DNA from: Sphingomonadaceae bacterium
GTDB lineage: Bacteria > Pseudomonadota > Alphaproteobacteria > Sphingomonadales > Sphingomonadaceae
DNA: 54,626 bases
Assembly: GCA_021741065.1 (NCBI GenBank)
Contig: JAIOYN010000003.1
Coordinates: forward strand, 1-54,626
Reading direction: 5' to 3'
Shown here: positions 1 to 8,160 of the stretch, piece after piece
Layout: every line of letters starts with the position of its first letter
How positions within the stretch are numbered: position 1 is the first letter of the stretch
The notes under the pieces: model-generated
The model's database searches: none
Told to the model about the DNA's origin: nothing
Seen by the model: the letters and a program-made list of their open reading frames with translations, nothing else
Position numbers and translations under genes: made by a program

Positions 1-1
1 G

Positions 2-1516
2 GTCGTCGTCTACATTCTCAACTTAATCGACCGACAAATCCTTAGCATCTTAGCGGTCGATATTAAGGCCGATCTTGGCCTGAGCGATGCCGATATGGGC
101 TTTTTGGGCGGGGCGGCTTTTGCAGTATTTTACGCATTGTTCGGCATTCCTCTCGGCCGCCTTGCGGACAATTGGAGCCGGGTGAAGCTCCTATCTATCG
201 GCCTTGCCTTATGGTCTGTCATGACTGCCGTGTCAGGCTTTGCGCGCAATCAAGCCGAATTGACCATCGCACGCATGGGCGTTGGCGTCGGCGAGGCGAC
301 CGCAAGCCCCACAGCTTATTCCCTGATTTCCGATTATTTCCCGAAGCGTCAGCGCGCGACCGCACTCGCAATTTATTCTTCCGGCCTGTATATTGGCGGC
401 GGCGTGTCGTTGTTCATTGGCGCACTCATCGTCCAAGGCTGGAACCAAGCCTATCCGCAAGGTGGACCACTTGGACTGGTGGGCTGGCAAGCGGCGTTTC
501 TCGCCGTTGGTATTCCAGGCGTCTTGGTAGGCTTATGGGTCGCAAGCCTACGCGAACCAAAACGCGGGGCAATGGACGGCCTAAGTACACCCGCCCACCC
601 TGCGCCGTTCCGAGCGTTTGTTGGCGACTTGTCGATGATCGTGCCACCATTCACTTTGTTGGGCGCGTGGCAGCGTGGGCCTGCCGCGCTGGCCATCAAC
701 GTGGCAACGGGCGCAGCCATAGCGGCCTTTGCTTATTGGATGATCCAACTCACTGGCAATTTCCCGCAATGGTCCGCCGTTGGCTTTGGCTATTACGCGG
801 TCTTCTCGTGGGCATCGACGCTCCGCGCCAAGGACCCTGCGACTTTCCGCCTGATTTGGGGCACGCCTGCATTTATCTATACAACAATTGGGTACGGTTT
901 GGTAGCCTTGACATCCTACGCGCTTGCCTTCTGGTCCGCGCCTTATGCTGAAACTGTGCTGGGTTTGCCCAAGCAGCAGCTGGCCTTTATTCTTGGTGCC
1001 AGCGGCGCGCTCAGTGGCTTTTTGGGCGTCATTATCGGCGGAGCGATCGCAGATGGCTTACGGAAGAAAAATCCCGCTGGGCGCATATTGGTCATCATTA
1101 TGGGCGTTGTGGGACCAATCATCCCTATTGCAATCGGCTTCATCACAGATAACGCGGTCTTGTTCTACGTCATGAACTTCTTGGCCGGTATCCTCGGGGC
1201 GACGGCACTTGGTGCGGCCGCAGCTACAACACAAGATCTTGTCCTGCCACGCATGCGTGGCACGGCAACGGCAGCTTTTTTCTTGGGCACTACGCTCGTT
1301 GGCTTGTCGTTCGGTCCTTATATGGTTGGACAGATTTCTGACCTTGCCGGAAATATGGTCGATGGCAAGCTGGTCGGCGATTTGCGCGTTGGTATCTTGT
1401 CACTCATTGCCGTCGCACCGATTGCCTTAGCCTTATTGATTGCTGCCTATCGCAATGTGCCAAAGGCCGAGCAGACAATCGTCGAGCGCGCACGTGACGC
1501 AGGCGAACCTGTTTAA
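2..1516 (+). CDS. MFS transporter, spinster-like (5' truncated by window edge)
   Basis: Integral inner-membrane carrier of the major facilitator superfamily. The frame is open from base 2 and begins with a hydrophobic stretch ending NLIDRQIL, typical of the first helix of spinster-type MFS proteins, so the true start lies before the window. The loop between helices 2 and 3 reads GRLADNWSR, an MFS signature, and VGVGEATASP is the conserved helix 4-5 region. An extra hydrophobic segment of roughly 80 residues sits between the N- and C-terminal halves (GNFPQWSAVGFGYYAV region), which I take as two additional helices. The gene ends 89 bases before an acyl-CoA dehydrogenase on the same strand. Substrate is unknown; relatives in sphingomonads usually accompany catabolic genes. 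Confidence 0.9.
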   Translation, partial: VVVYILNLIDRQILSILAVDIKADLGLSDADMGFLGGAAFAVFYALFGIPLGRLADNWSRVKLLSIGLALWSVMTAVSGFARNQAELTIARMGVGVGEATASPTAYSLISDYFPKRQRATALAIYSSGLYIGGGVSLFIGALIVQGWNQAYPQGGPLGLVGWQAAFLAVGIPGVLVGLWVASLREPKRGAMDGLSTPAHPAPFRAFVGDLSMIVPPFTLLGAWQRGPAALAINVATGAAIAAFAYWMIQLTGNFPQWSAVGFGYYAVFSWASTLRAKDPATFRLIWGTPAFIYTTIGYGLVALTSYALAFWSAPYAETVLGLPKQQLAFILGASGALSGFLGVIIGGAIADGLRKKNPAGRILVIIMGVVGPIIPIAIGFITDNAVLFYVMNFLAGILGATALGAAAATTQDLVLPRMRGTATAAFFLGTTLVGLSFGPYMVGQISDLAGNMVDGKLVGDLRVGILSLIAVAPIALALLIAAYRNVPKAEQTIVERARDAGEPV

Positions 1517-1605
1517 TCGAACGATTAAATTCGTCTTGACGTGTGCGTCAACTTACTGCCATTGATAGAGTTAAGCCACAGAAAAAATTTGCAGGGGATT
1601 CTTCC

Positions 1606-2760
1606 ATGTCACTCGATACCATTCCACGCAGTGCCTATAATGAAGATCATGAGGCGTTTCGCCAGTCAGTGCGTCAGTTCCTTTTGAAGGAAGTCGCGCC
1701 TTACGCGAAGCAGTGGCAGGAAAATGGTATCGTTCCCAAATCCATCTGGCCCAAAGCTGGCGAAATCGGGATGTTGTGCCCAACTGCGCCCGTCGAATAT
1801 GGCGGCCTGGGCCTCGACTTCGGCTACAACGCAATTGTCGACGAAGAATCGGCTTATTATGGCGGCGCGGCGACTGGCTTCTCACTGCAGTCCGATATCG
1901 TCGTAAACTATATCACCAGCTATGGCAGCGAAGAACAGAAGAAGCATTGGTTGCCCAAGATGATCGCTGGCGAAGTAATCACCGCGATTGCGATGACTGA
2001 GCCCGGCACTGGAAGTGATCTTCAAAGCATGAAGACTACTGCCAAGAAGGATGGCAATCATTATGTCATCAATGGCAGCAAAACCTACATCACCAATGGC
2101 CAAAACGCCGACCTGATCCTGGTCTGCGTCAAAACCGATACTGAAATTCAGCCAGCCTATAAGGGCATGTCCATTGTATTGGTCGAAGCGGAGCGTGAAG
2201 GTTTCAAGCGCGGCCGCAACCTTGATAAAATTGGCATGGATGAGGCCGACACGTCGGAATTGTTCTTCGAAGATGTCCGCGTACCCATGACCAACTGCTT
2301 GGGCGAAGAGGGCAAGGGCTTCATCTATCTGATGAGCGAATTGCCGCAAGAGCGTCTGTCGATTGCTGTGTCTTCAATGGCGAGCACTCAAAAAGCGTTT
2401 GATGAAACTGTAGCCTTTTGCCGCGACCGGATGGTTTTCGGCAAGCCATTGCTTGATTTCCAGAACACCCGTTTCATCCTTGCCAACATCAAATCCAAGT
2501 TGCAGGTCGGCTGGGCGCATCTCGATTGGGCATTAAACCGCCACTACAAGAGAGAACTTACCGCGGAGGAAGGTGCCGCTGCAAAATTGTGGCATACCGA
2601 ACTGCAATGGGAAGTTGTCGATGCCTGTCTGCAATTACATGGCGGCGCAGGATATATGAATGAATATCCTATCGCCCGCATGTGGCGCGCGGCGCGCGTA
2701 ACCCGTATTTTCGGCGGCACGAATGAGATCATGAAAGAATTGATCGGTCGGGGCCTTTAG
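1606..2760 (+). CDS. Acyl-CoA dehydrogenase family protein
   Basis: FAD-dependent alpha,beta-dehydrogenation of an acyl-CoA, passing electrons to ETF; cytoplasmic. The length (384 residues) is normal for the family. The FAD/substrate motif AMTEPGTGSDLQ lies in the middle domain and the C-terminal helical domain has QLHGGAGYMNEYPIARMWR, whose Glu before YP is the usual catalytic base position. The frame is open back to 1543, but I chose the ATG at 1606 because AGGGG precedes it at good spacing and the protein then begins where relatives begin. The thioesterase and crotonase downstream suggest a fatty-acid or acyl-CoA degradation role. The chain-length preference cannot be read from the sequence. 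Confidence 0.93.
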   Translation: MSLDTIPRSAYNEDHEAFRQSVRQFLLKEVAPYAKQWQENGIVPKSIWPKAGEIGMLCPTAPVEYGGLGLDFGYNAIVDEESAYYGGAATGFSLQSDIVVNYITSYGSEEQKKHWLPKMIAGEVITAIAMTEPGTGSDLQSMKTTAKKDGNHYVINGSKTYITNGQNADLILVCVKTDTEIQPAYKGMSIVLVEAEREGFKRGRNLDKIGMDEADTSELFFEDVRVPMTNCLGEEGKGFIYLMSELPQERLSIAVSSMASTQKAFDETVAFCRDRMVFGKPLLDFQNTRFILANIKSKLQVGWAHLDWALNRHYKRELTAEEGAAAKLWHTELQWEVVDACLQLHGGAGYMNEYPIARMWRAARVTRIFGGTNEIMKELIGRGL

Positions 2761-2785
2761 TACAATCTATAGTCTCAGAATACTC

Positions 2786-2814
2786 AGTCACCCTGAACTC
2801 GTTTCAGGGTGACT
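2786..2814. repeat. Palindromic intergenic element / hairpin
   Basis: A perfect 12-bp inverted repeat (AGTCACCCTGAA and its complement) with a 5-base loop, in the 76-base gap between the acyl-CoA dehydrogenase and the thioesterase. A short AT-rich TATATTTT run follows on the plus strand, so it may terminate or attenuate transcription. The form CACCCTGAA...TTCAGGGTG also resembles REP-like palindromes dispersed between genes in sphingomonads. Confidence 0.6.
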
Positions 2815-2836
2815 ATATTTTACAAGGTTCCTTTAT

Positions 2837-3271
2837 ATGCCCAAGCCGCAAAGCTGGCAGCTTGATCCTACAAGCTATCCGTTCAAACACAGCACCGAAA
2901 CGCGCTTTGCCGATCTCGACCTTCTGGGCCACATCAACAATGTCTCGATGGCTGGATTATTCGAGCATGGCCGCGGCATGTTCAACCACGCGATTGCGGT
3001 CGAACGCCGTGCGCCTGGCCAACGCTGGCTGATCGTCAGCGTCGCGATTGAGTATATTGCGGAGGCGCATTTCCCCGAGCATGTAGAAATTGCCAGCGGC
3101 ATATTGCGGACAGGAAGCAGCAGTTGGGACATCGCCTCTGCCGCGTTTCAAGGCGGGGAATGCAAGGCAACCTGCATCACAACTATCGTGCTGACCGATG
3201 CGAACGGCCCAACGCCCTTACCGCAAGAATTGCGCGCGGAATTTGAACGGTTGCACGTTAAGCTCCCTTAG
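2837..3271 (+). CDS. Acyl-CoA thioesterase, 4HBT hot-dog family
   Basis: Hydrolyses an acyl-CoA thioester to the free acid and CoA; small cytoplasmic hot-dog-fold enzyme. At 144 residues it is normal for the 4-hydroxybenzoyl-CoA thioesterase/YbgC-like group. The N-terminal motif is RFADLDLLGHINN, in which the Asp of the D-x-x-G-H-x-N pattern is the usual catalytic residue. The start at 2837 (ATGCCCAAG) is preceded by AAGGTTCC, a modest ribosome site. It lies between acyl-CoA dehydrogenase and crotonase genes, consistent with acyl-CoA turnover. Its stop overlaps a short motif shared with a second convergent junction near 40361. Confidence 0.88.
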   Translation: MPKPQSWQLDPTSYPFKHSTETRFADLDLLGHINNVSMAGLFEHGRGMFNHAIAVERRAPGQRWLIVSVAIEYIAEAHFPEHVEIASGILRTGSSSWDIASAAFQGGECKATCITTIVLTDANGPTPLPQELRAEFERLHVKLP

Positions 3272-3280
3272 GGTCAGGCT

Positions 3281-4078
3281 CTAATCGGTAAAAACCCCTG
3301 CCCGCTTTTGCATTCCGGCCATCACGGATTCGATCTGGTTGGGTGTGCGGATAACACGCGCTTGGCGGACGCTTTCCGCCATCAATATCGCGTCTTCGTC
3401 CATGTCGGCATATTCATTGAACAGCGCCTTTGCCTCGCCCATCGCGTGCGGATTGCGGTCGGCAATCTCGCGAGCAATGGCCATGGCGCGGCTGTGCGGG
3501 TTTTCGTCCACGAACGTCGCAAAACCCAAAGTAAGCGCCTCAGCCCCTGAAAATTCACGATTAGTGTATGTTAGTTCACGCAGAATATCTTCGCGCACCA
3601 TCCCGCGCCACAAAGCATAGCCGCCCATATCGGGGATAAGGCCCCATTTCATTTCCATCACCGCAAGTCTTGCATCAGGCGCGATCACGCGGATGTCTGG
3701 GCCGCTCGCAACTTGCAGCCCGCCTCCGAAGCAAACCCCATGCACCGCTGCGATCACTGGCATCGGCAATTTGCGCCAGAGCATGGCGACCTGTTGGAAT
3801 GTATTGGCATTGCCATGCGTCCGGTCGGTCAGGCTACCCATCCCGCTACTCGCGCTTGCGCCACCGCTTGCCATGCTCGCCATGTCGAGGCCTGCGCAGA
3901 AACTGCGTCCTTCGCCCGACAACACCACCGCACGCACGCCGTTCATGCTGGCAAGCTCTTCACCTGCGGCTATGATCCCTTGAAACATCGCCGGATCAAG
4001 CGCGTTCATCTTATCCGCACGCGTCAGGCGGACGTCAGCGACATGATTGTCGATGGAAATGGATACGCGGTCGTTCAT
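3281..4078 (-). CDS. Crotonase / enoyl-CoA hydratase-isomerase family protein
   Basis: Member of the crotonase superfamily, which hydrates or isomerises enoyl-CoA esters. At 265 residues it is typical. The first oxyanion-hole strand is seen as GRSFCAGLDM and the second as HGVCFGGGLQVA, the conserved CoA-ester binding elements. The region EMKWGLIPDMGG follows, where many hydratases have their catalytic acid. Which reaction it performs is not certain. The start codon overlaps the stop of the upstream HCCA-isomerase-like gene by 4 bases (ATGA), so the two are translationally coupled. It converges on the thioesterase with only 9 bases between. Confidence 0.9.
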   Translation of the reverse strand: MNDRVSISIDNHVADVRLTRADKMNALDPAMFQGIIAAGEELASMNGVRAVVLSGEGRSFCAGLDMASMASGGASASSGMGSLTDRTHGNANTFQQVAMLWRKLPMPVIAAVHGVCFGGGLQVASGPDIRVIAPDARLAVMEMKWGLIPDMGGYALWRGMVREDILRELTYTNREFSGAEALTLGFATFVDENPHSRAMAIAREIADRNPHAMGEAKALFNEYADMDEDAILMAESVRQARVIRTPNQIESVMAGMQKRAGVFTD

Positions 4079-4695
4079 GCTTCGCTCCTTTTCAGTGCAA
4101 ATTCCACTAGCGGCAATTGATCATTGCCAAAATACATCTTGTCGGTGCCCACAAATATCGTCGGCGATCCATATCCACCGCGCGCTATGACCTCGTCGGT
4201 ATTCGCGCGCAGCAGGGATTTCACTGCATCGGTCTGTGAAGCGACACGCATCGCTTCTCCGTCAAGACCAGCCTTGTTCGCCACCGCGACCAATACATCG
4301 GAGTCGTCAAGATTTTCCTGAGCCCCAAAATAGCTTTCAAAGGCGGCTTTTGTGAAGGCCTTTAGCGCCAACTGATCGCTTGCGAGTGAACATGCCATGC
4401 GCATCGCGTTGATGCTTTTTGCCGGATGATAAATGCTCGGAAAGTTCACTTCGACGCCCGCCAGCTTTGCCCAATCCCGCATAACCTGCCAACTGTGCTT
4501 GAACTTGGGGTTATCGGCCGCGTCTCGTGCGGCATACACGGACGGATTGACGGCATTGAAAACGCCGCCGACCAATATAGGACGCAAGCACACAGACGCG
4601 CCGGTGCGGGCAGTAAGGGCATCAAGATTATGGAATGCAATGTACGTCCATGGACTTGAAAGATCGTAGAAAAATTCAACCCGTTTGTCGTACAT
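4075..4695 (-). CDS. 2-hydroxychromene-2-carboxylate isomerase family protein (DsbA/GST-kappa fold)
   Basis: Thioredoxin-fold protein of the HCCA isomerase/GST kappa family, 206 residues. The N-terminal motif FFYDLSSPWTY contains the Ser that replaces the DsbA cysteine and contacts glutathione in characterised isomerases. The C-terminal GGYGSPTIFVG is the cis-Pro loop. The family founder acts in naphthalene degradation, but many members lie in fatty-acid clusters with unknown substrates. Coupling by a 4-base overlap to the crotonase gene suggests it works on a CoA- or glutathione-linked intermediate, not on an aromatic; this is inference. About 200 bases separate it from the divergent M23 peptidase gene. 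Confidence 0.88.
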   Translation of the reverse strand: MYDKRVEFFYDLSSPWTYIAFHNLDALTARTGASVCLRPILVGGVFNAVNPSVYAARDAADNPKFKHSWQVMRDWAKLAGVEVNFPSIYHPAKSINAMRMACSLASDQLALKAFTKAAFESYFGAQENLDDSDVLVAVANKAGLDGEAMRVASQTDAVKSLLRANTDEVIARGGYGSPTIFVGTDKMYFGNDQLPLVEFALKRSEA

Positions 4696-4899
4696 GTCCT
4701 GCTCCCCTTGACAGAATAAGTCATAGCATTGCGTTATACATTATGAAGCTGATAAATTTCGATTTGCGCGCTTTTGCCAGAATTCCAACGCTTGTCCGCG
4801 AATTTGCACCGTTTACCGCAGTTCGACAAAGGCAAGGCTTCTGTTAATTTGACTTTAACCATCGTACGCCACAGGAGTGCTCAAAGAGCGCCCGTGGGG

Positions 4900-6519
4900 A
4901 TGGGAAGACGGTCGTGGATTATACGCCTTATGTTTAATGGTAGAGAGGCGCACTTTGTTGCGCCAGGTTGGGTCCAAGAGGCAACTCTACCCGAGGCAGT
5001 GGGTATAGCAACGCGCCATAGTCGCGACACAAAAATTGCTGACGCCAAATGGTTCAGTCGCCTTGCAGAAATAGATTTCGTGAAAGACCTTGGTGAAGAT
5101 GTCGGGTCGGTTAGCTGGTTCCGTGGCCTTGGCACCTTAACCGCATTAAGCGTCGCCGCGCTTGCGCTTCTGCCGGATTACGGACCGATTTTCGGGCTAC
5201 AGCCTTCAATGCCCACGAAGGCAGAGTTTGAAGAGGCGCGCGCACAAATGATCATGCCCATCGGCTATGGCAGCGATAGCGGCAAGCGCATGGCCGCCAC
5301 CGACGCCGTTGTAGCGCTGGCCGACAGCCCGGAACGGCCGCGCATCGAACTCACGGCATCTTTGGGGCGCGGCGACAGTTTTGCCCGAGTGCTCCAACGT
5401 TCGGGGGTTAGCGGCAGTGAGGCAACCGATGTCGTCAATATGGTGTCGAACGTAACCGCTTTGTCGGACATCGAGCCTGGCACTCCCGTTGACATTATCC
5501 TTGGGACGCGACCGTCGAAAAATCAACCAAGACCGCTTGAATCGGTGGCCTTTCGCGCGCGCTTCGACCTCAATCTGGAAATCAATCGTGAAGGCGAAAG
5601 TTTACGGTTGAGCAAAATGCCCATAAACGTCGACAATACGCCGCTGCGTATTCGCGGGACTGTGGGTAGTGCGGGCATTACCCGTTCGGCGCGGGCCGCT
5701 GGCGCTCCGGCGCGGGCTATCCAAGATTATCTGAAAGTCATTTCCGGACGCACATCCTTATCTAGCATCCGGCCGACTGACCAATTTGACATCATCATTG
5801 GTTACAAACGGGCTGAAACCGGCGAAGTCAAAGTGGGCGATCTGTTATATGCTGGCTTGGACCGCGATGGAAAATCCAACATCCAGATGCTGAAATGGAC
5901 GCTGGGCGGCAGCGCCCAATGGTTTGAGGCATCGGGCATCGGTGAATCGAAAGGCGCCCTCAGCCGCCCAGTGAATGGCCCCATGAACTCGGGTTTTGGA
6001 CCCAGACGGCACCCGATTTTGGGCTATATGCGGATGCATGCTGGCCTCGATTTCAAAGCAGCTTATGGCCAGCCCATTTTTGCGGTGACCGACGGCGTCG
6101 TGACTTTTGCTGGACGCAATGGGGGCTACGGCAATTTTGTGCGGCTCAAACACAGTGGCGGTCTTGCGAGTGGCTATGGTCATATGAGCCGGATAGCAGC
6201 GCGCCCCGGCAGCAAGGTCCGGCGGGGACAAATAATCGGCTATGTCGGCTCCACGGGTCTGTCGACAGGACCACATTTGCATTATGAGCTTTATCGCAAC
6301 GGGCGCGCGATCAACCCAATGTCCGTGAAGTTCACGCAGCGCGCGCAACTGTCCGGGCGTGATCTCACCCGCTTCAAGGGCACGCTTCAAAATCTGAAGT
6401 CCGTTACGCCAGGCGCGGCGCTTACGCCATTGCAAACGGCGGCTAAAAAAGACGAAGCACCAAAACGAGAAATTGACCGCCTGACACTTCGTGACAGCCA
6501 GATGCCGACCGGCGGATAA
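4900..6519 (+). CDS. M23 family metallopeptidase, cell-wall hydrolase-like
   Basis: Probable envelope-located zinc endopeptidase acting on peptidoglycan, or a regulator of such hydrolases. A cytoplasmic N-terminal segment is followed by a single membrane segment (GLGTLTALSVAALALLP), a central LysM/OapA-like region, and a C-terminal LytM domain. That domain shows GFGPRRHPIL, HAGLDFKAAYGQPI and GPHLHYELYRNG, which hold the metal-binding His/Asp and H-x-H motif. All catalytic residues look intact. The start is uncertain: ATG at 4900 and 4930 are both in frame, with AGGAG at 4873; the frame stays open back to a TTG at 4774. It is followed 39 bases later by hemB. Confidence 0.88.
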   Translation: MGRRSWIIRLMFNGREAHFVAPGWVQEATLPEAVGIATRHSRDTKIADAKWFSRLAEIDFVKDLGEDVGSVSWFRGLGTLTALSVAALALLPDYGPIFGLQPSMPTKAEFEEARAQMIMPIGYGSDSGKRMAATDAVVALADSPERPRIELTASLGRGDSFARVLQRSGVSGSEATDVVNMVSNVTALSDIEPGTPVDIILGTRPSKNQPRPLESVAFRARFDLNLEINREGESLRLSKMPINVDNTPLRIRGTVGSAGITRSARAAGAPARAIQDYLKVISGRTSLSSIRPTDQFDIIIGYKRAETGEVKVGDLLYAGLDRDGKSNIQMLKWTLGGSAQWFEASGIGESKGALSRPVNGPMNSGFGPRRHPILGYMRMHAGLDFKAAYGQPIFAVTDGVVTFAGRNGGYGNFVRLKHSGGLASGYGHMSRIAARPGSKVRRGQIIGYVGSTGLSTGPHLHYELYRNGRAINPMSVKFTQRAQLSGRDLTRFKGTLQNLKSVTPGAALTPLQTAAKKDEAPKREIDRLTLRDSQMPTGG

Positions 6520-6558
6520 GGCGTTGAGGAAAGAAAGTATCGCCGCTAAGTGTTTTGG

Positions 6559-7560
6559 ATGAGCGATACATCTTCTTTCCCAAACAGCCGCCTGCGTCGC
6601 ACCCGTGTCACGGGCTGGAGCCGCGCGATGGTGCGCGAAAATATGCTGTCCCCTGCCGATCTCATCTGGCCCTTGTTCGTAACCGAAGGCGAAGGTGTGG
6701 AGGAGCCGATTGCGACGCTGCCCGGTGTCTCGCGCTGGTCCGTGGACGAAATTGTCCTGCGCGCGGCTGAAGCCATAGAATTGGGCATACCCTGCATAGC
6801 TTTATTCCCGAACACACCAGCCGATCGCCGAACAGAAGATGGCGCAGAAGCCTTCAATCCCGATAACCTCATGTGCCGGGCCATTCGCGCTATCAAACAA
6901 GCGCATGGGGAAAAGATTGGCGTTTTGACCGATGTCGCGCTCGACCCTTACACTACCCATGGACAAGACGGACTAATCGATGATGACGGCTATGTCGTCA
7001 ATGATGACACCGTCGCTGTGCTTGTTGACCAAGCCATTAACCAAGCCAATGCCGGGGCAGACATTATCGCGCCTAGCGACATGATGGATGGCCGCGTTGG
7101 TGCTATTCGCAAAGCATTGGAAATGAACGGACACCATAATGTCCAGATCATGTCCTATGCCGCCAAATATGCGAGCGCCTTTTACGGGCCGTTCCGTGAT
7201 GCGGTAGGCTCACGCGGCCTGCTAAAAGGTAATAAAAAATGTTACCAAATGGACCCGGCCAACACCGACGAAGCCATGCGCGAAGTGGCCATGGATATTG
7301 CCGAAGGTGCAGATAGCGTCATGGTGAAGCCCGGCCTGCCTTATCTCGATATCGTCCGCCGGGTGCGTGAGCGCTTTGACGTACCTGTGTTCGCGTATCA
7401 GGTATCGGGCGAATATGCCATGATCGAGGCGGCCGCTGCGGCTGGCGTAGGTGACCGTGATGCGCTCGTGCTGGAAACGCTCATGGCGTTCAAACGCGCA
7501 GGATGTTCGGGAATATTGACCTATCATGCTGCGGTGGCCGCGCGTTTGCTTAGGGCTTAA
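6559..7560 (+). CDS. hemB: Delta-aminolevulinic acid dehydratase (porphobilinogen synthase)
   Basis: Condenses two 5-aminolevulinate molecules to porphobilinogen, the second common step of tetrapyrrole synthesis; cytoplasmic. Both Schiff-base lysines are present (MSYAAKYAS near residue 203 and SVMVKPGLPY near 257). The metal-site segment reads DVALDPYTTHGQDG: the cysteines of zinc-dependent enzymes are replaced by Asp/Ala, the pattern of the Mg/K-type enzymes of Pseudomonas and alphaproteobacteria. The length of 333 residues is standard. I chose the ATG at 6559 over the in-frame GTG at 6550 because relatives start there. The C-terminus GCSGILTYHA is complete. Confidence 0.96.
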   Translation: MSDTSSFPNSRLRRTRVTGWSRAMVRENMLSPADLIWPLFVTEGEGVEEPIATLPGVSRWSVDEIVLRAAEAIELGIPCIALFPNTPADRRTEDGAEAFNPDNLMCRAIRAIKQAHGEKIGVLTDVALDPYTTHGQDGLIDDDGYVVNDDTVAVLVDQAINQANAGADIIAPSDMMDGRVGAIRKALEMNGHHNVQIMSYAAKYASAFYGPFRDAVGSRGLLKGNKKCYQMDPANTDEAMREVAMDIAEGADSVMVKPGLPYLDIVRRVRERFDVPVFAYQVSGEYAMIEAAAAAGVGDRDALVLETLMAFKRAGCSGILTYHAAVAARLLRA

Positions 7561-7596
7561 TCCGCTTACCCCAGCATATTCATCTATGGAAACCCA

Positions 7597-8160
7597 ATGA
7601 CACACATGCGCAACGACATCAGCATCATTACCTTGAACGGCAAGACTCCGATGATCCACGAAACCGCCTTTATTGCGCCGGGCTGCCGGATCATTGGAGA
7701 TGTCACCATAGGTGCAGAAGCAAGCATATGGTATAATTGCGTCATCCGCGCAGAAGTAAACCGCGTAGTTATCGGTGCCCGAACGAATATTCAGGACGGC
7801 AGCATCATCCATTGCGATGGCCCGGCACCCGGCGTTGAGGATGGTTTCCCGACCATCATTGGCGACGATGCGTTGGTTGGCCATAATGTCATGCTGCACG
7901 GTTGCGTCTTGCATGATCGCGCATTTGTTGGCCTGTCCTCCACCGTGATGAACGGCGCAGTGATCGAAAGCGATGCTATGCTCGCCGCCGGTGCCATGCT
8001 GACTCAAGGCAAACGGATCGGGACACGGCAATTATGGGCGGGGTCGCCTGCGCGCTTTGTTCGTGACCTTGACGATGCTGCCGTCATGGGCATGCGGCTT
8101 GGCGTTGCGCATTATGTTCACAATGCCAAAGCGCATGCCGCCGCGGTCGTCGCTAGCTAA
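7597..8160 (+). CDS. Gamma-carbonic anhydrase family protein (left-handed beta-helix)
   Basis: Hexapeptide-repeat protein of the gamma-carbonic anhydrase/YrdA/PaaY family, 187 residues. The repeats form a left-handed beta-helix trimer with metal bound between subunits. The three ligand histidines are present: IIHCDG (His72) and GHNVMLHG (His96, His101), with Arg51 in IRAEVN as in the family. True anhydrase activity is not proven for most bacterial members of this branch. A GGAAA site precedes the ATG. The gene follows hemB by 36 bases and its last 4 bases overlap the convergent siderophore receptor gene. Confidence 0.9.
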   Translation: MTHMRNDISIITLNGKTPMIHETAFIAPGCRIIGDVTIGAEASIWYNCVIRAEVNRVVIGARTNIQDGSIIHCDGPAPGVEDGFPTIIGDDALVGHNVMLHGCVLHDRAFVGLSSTVMNGAVIESDAMLAAGAMLTQGKRIGTRQLWAGSPARFVRDLDDAAVMGMRLGVAHYVHNAKAHAAAVVAS

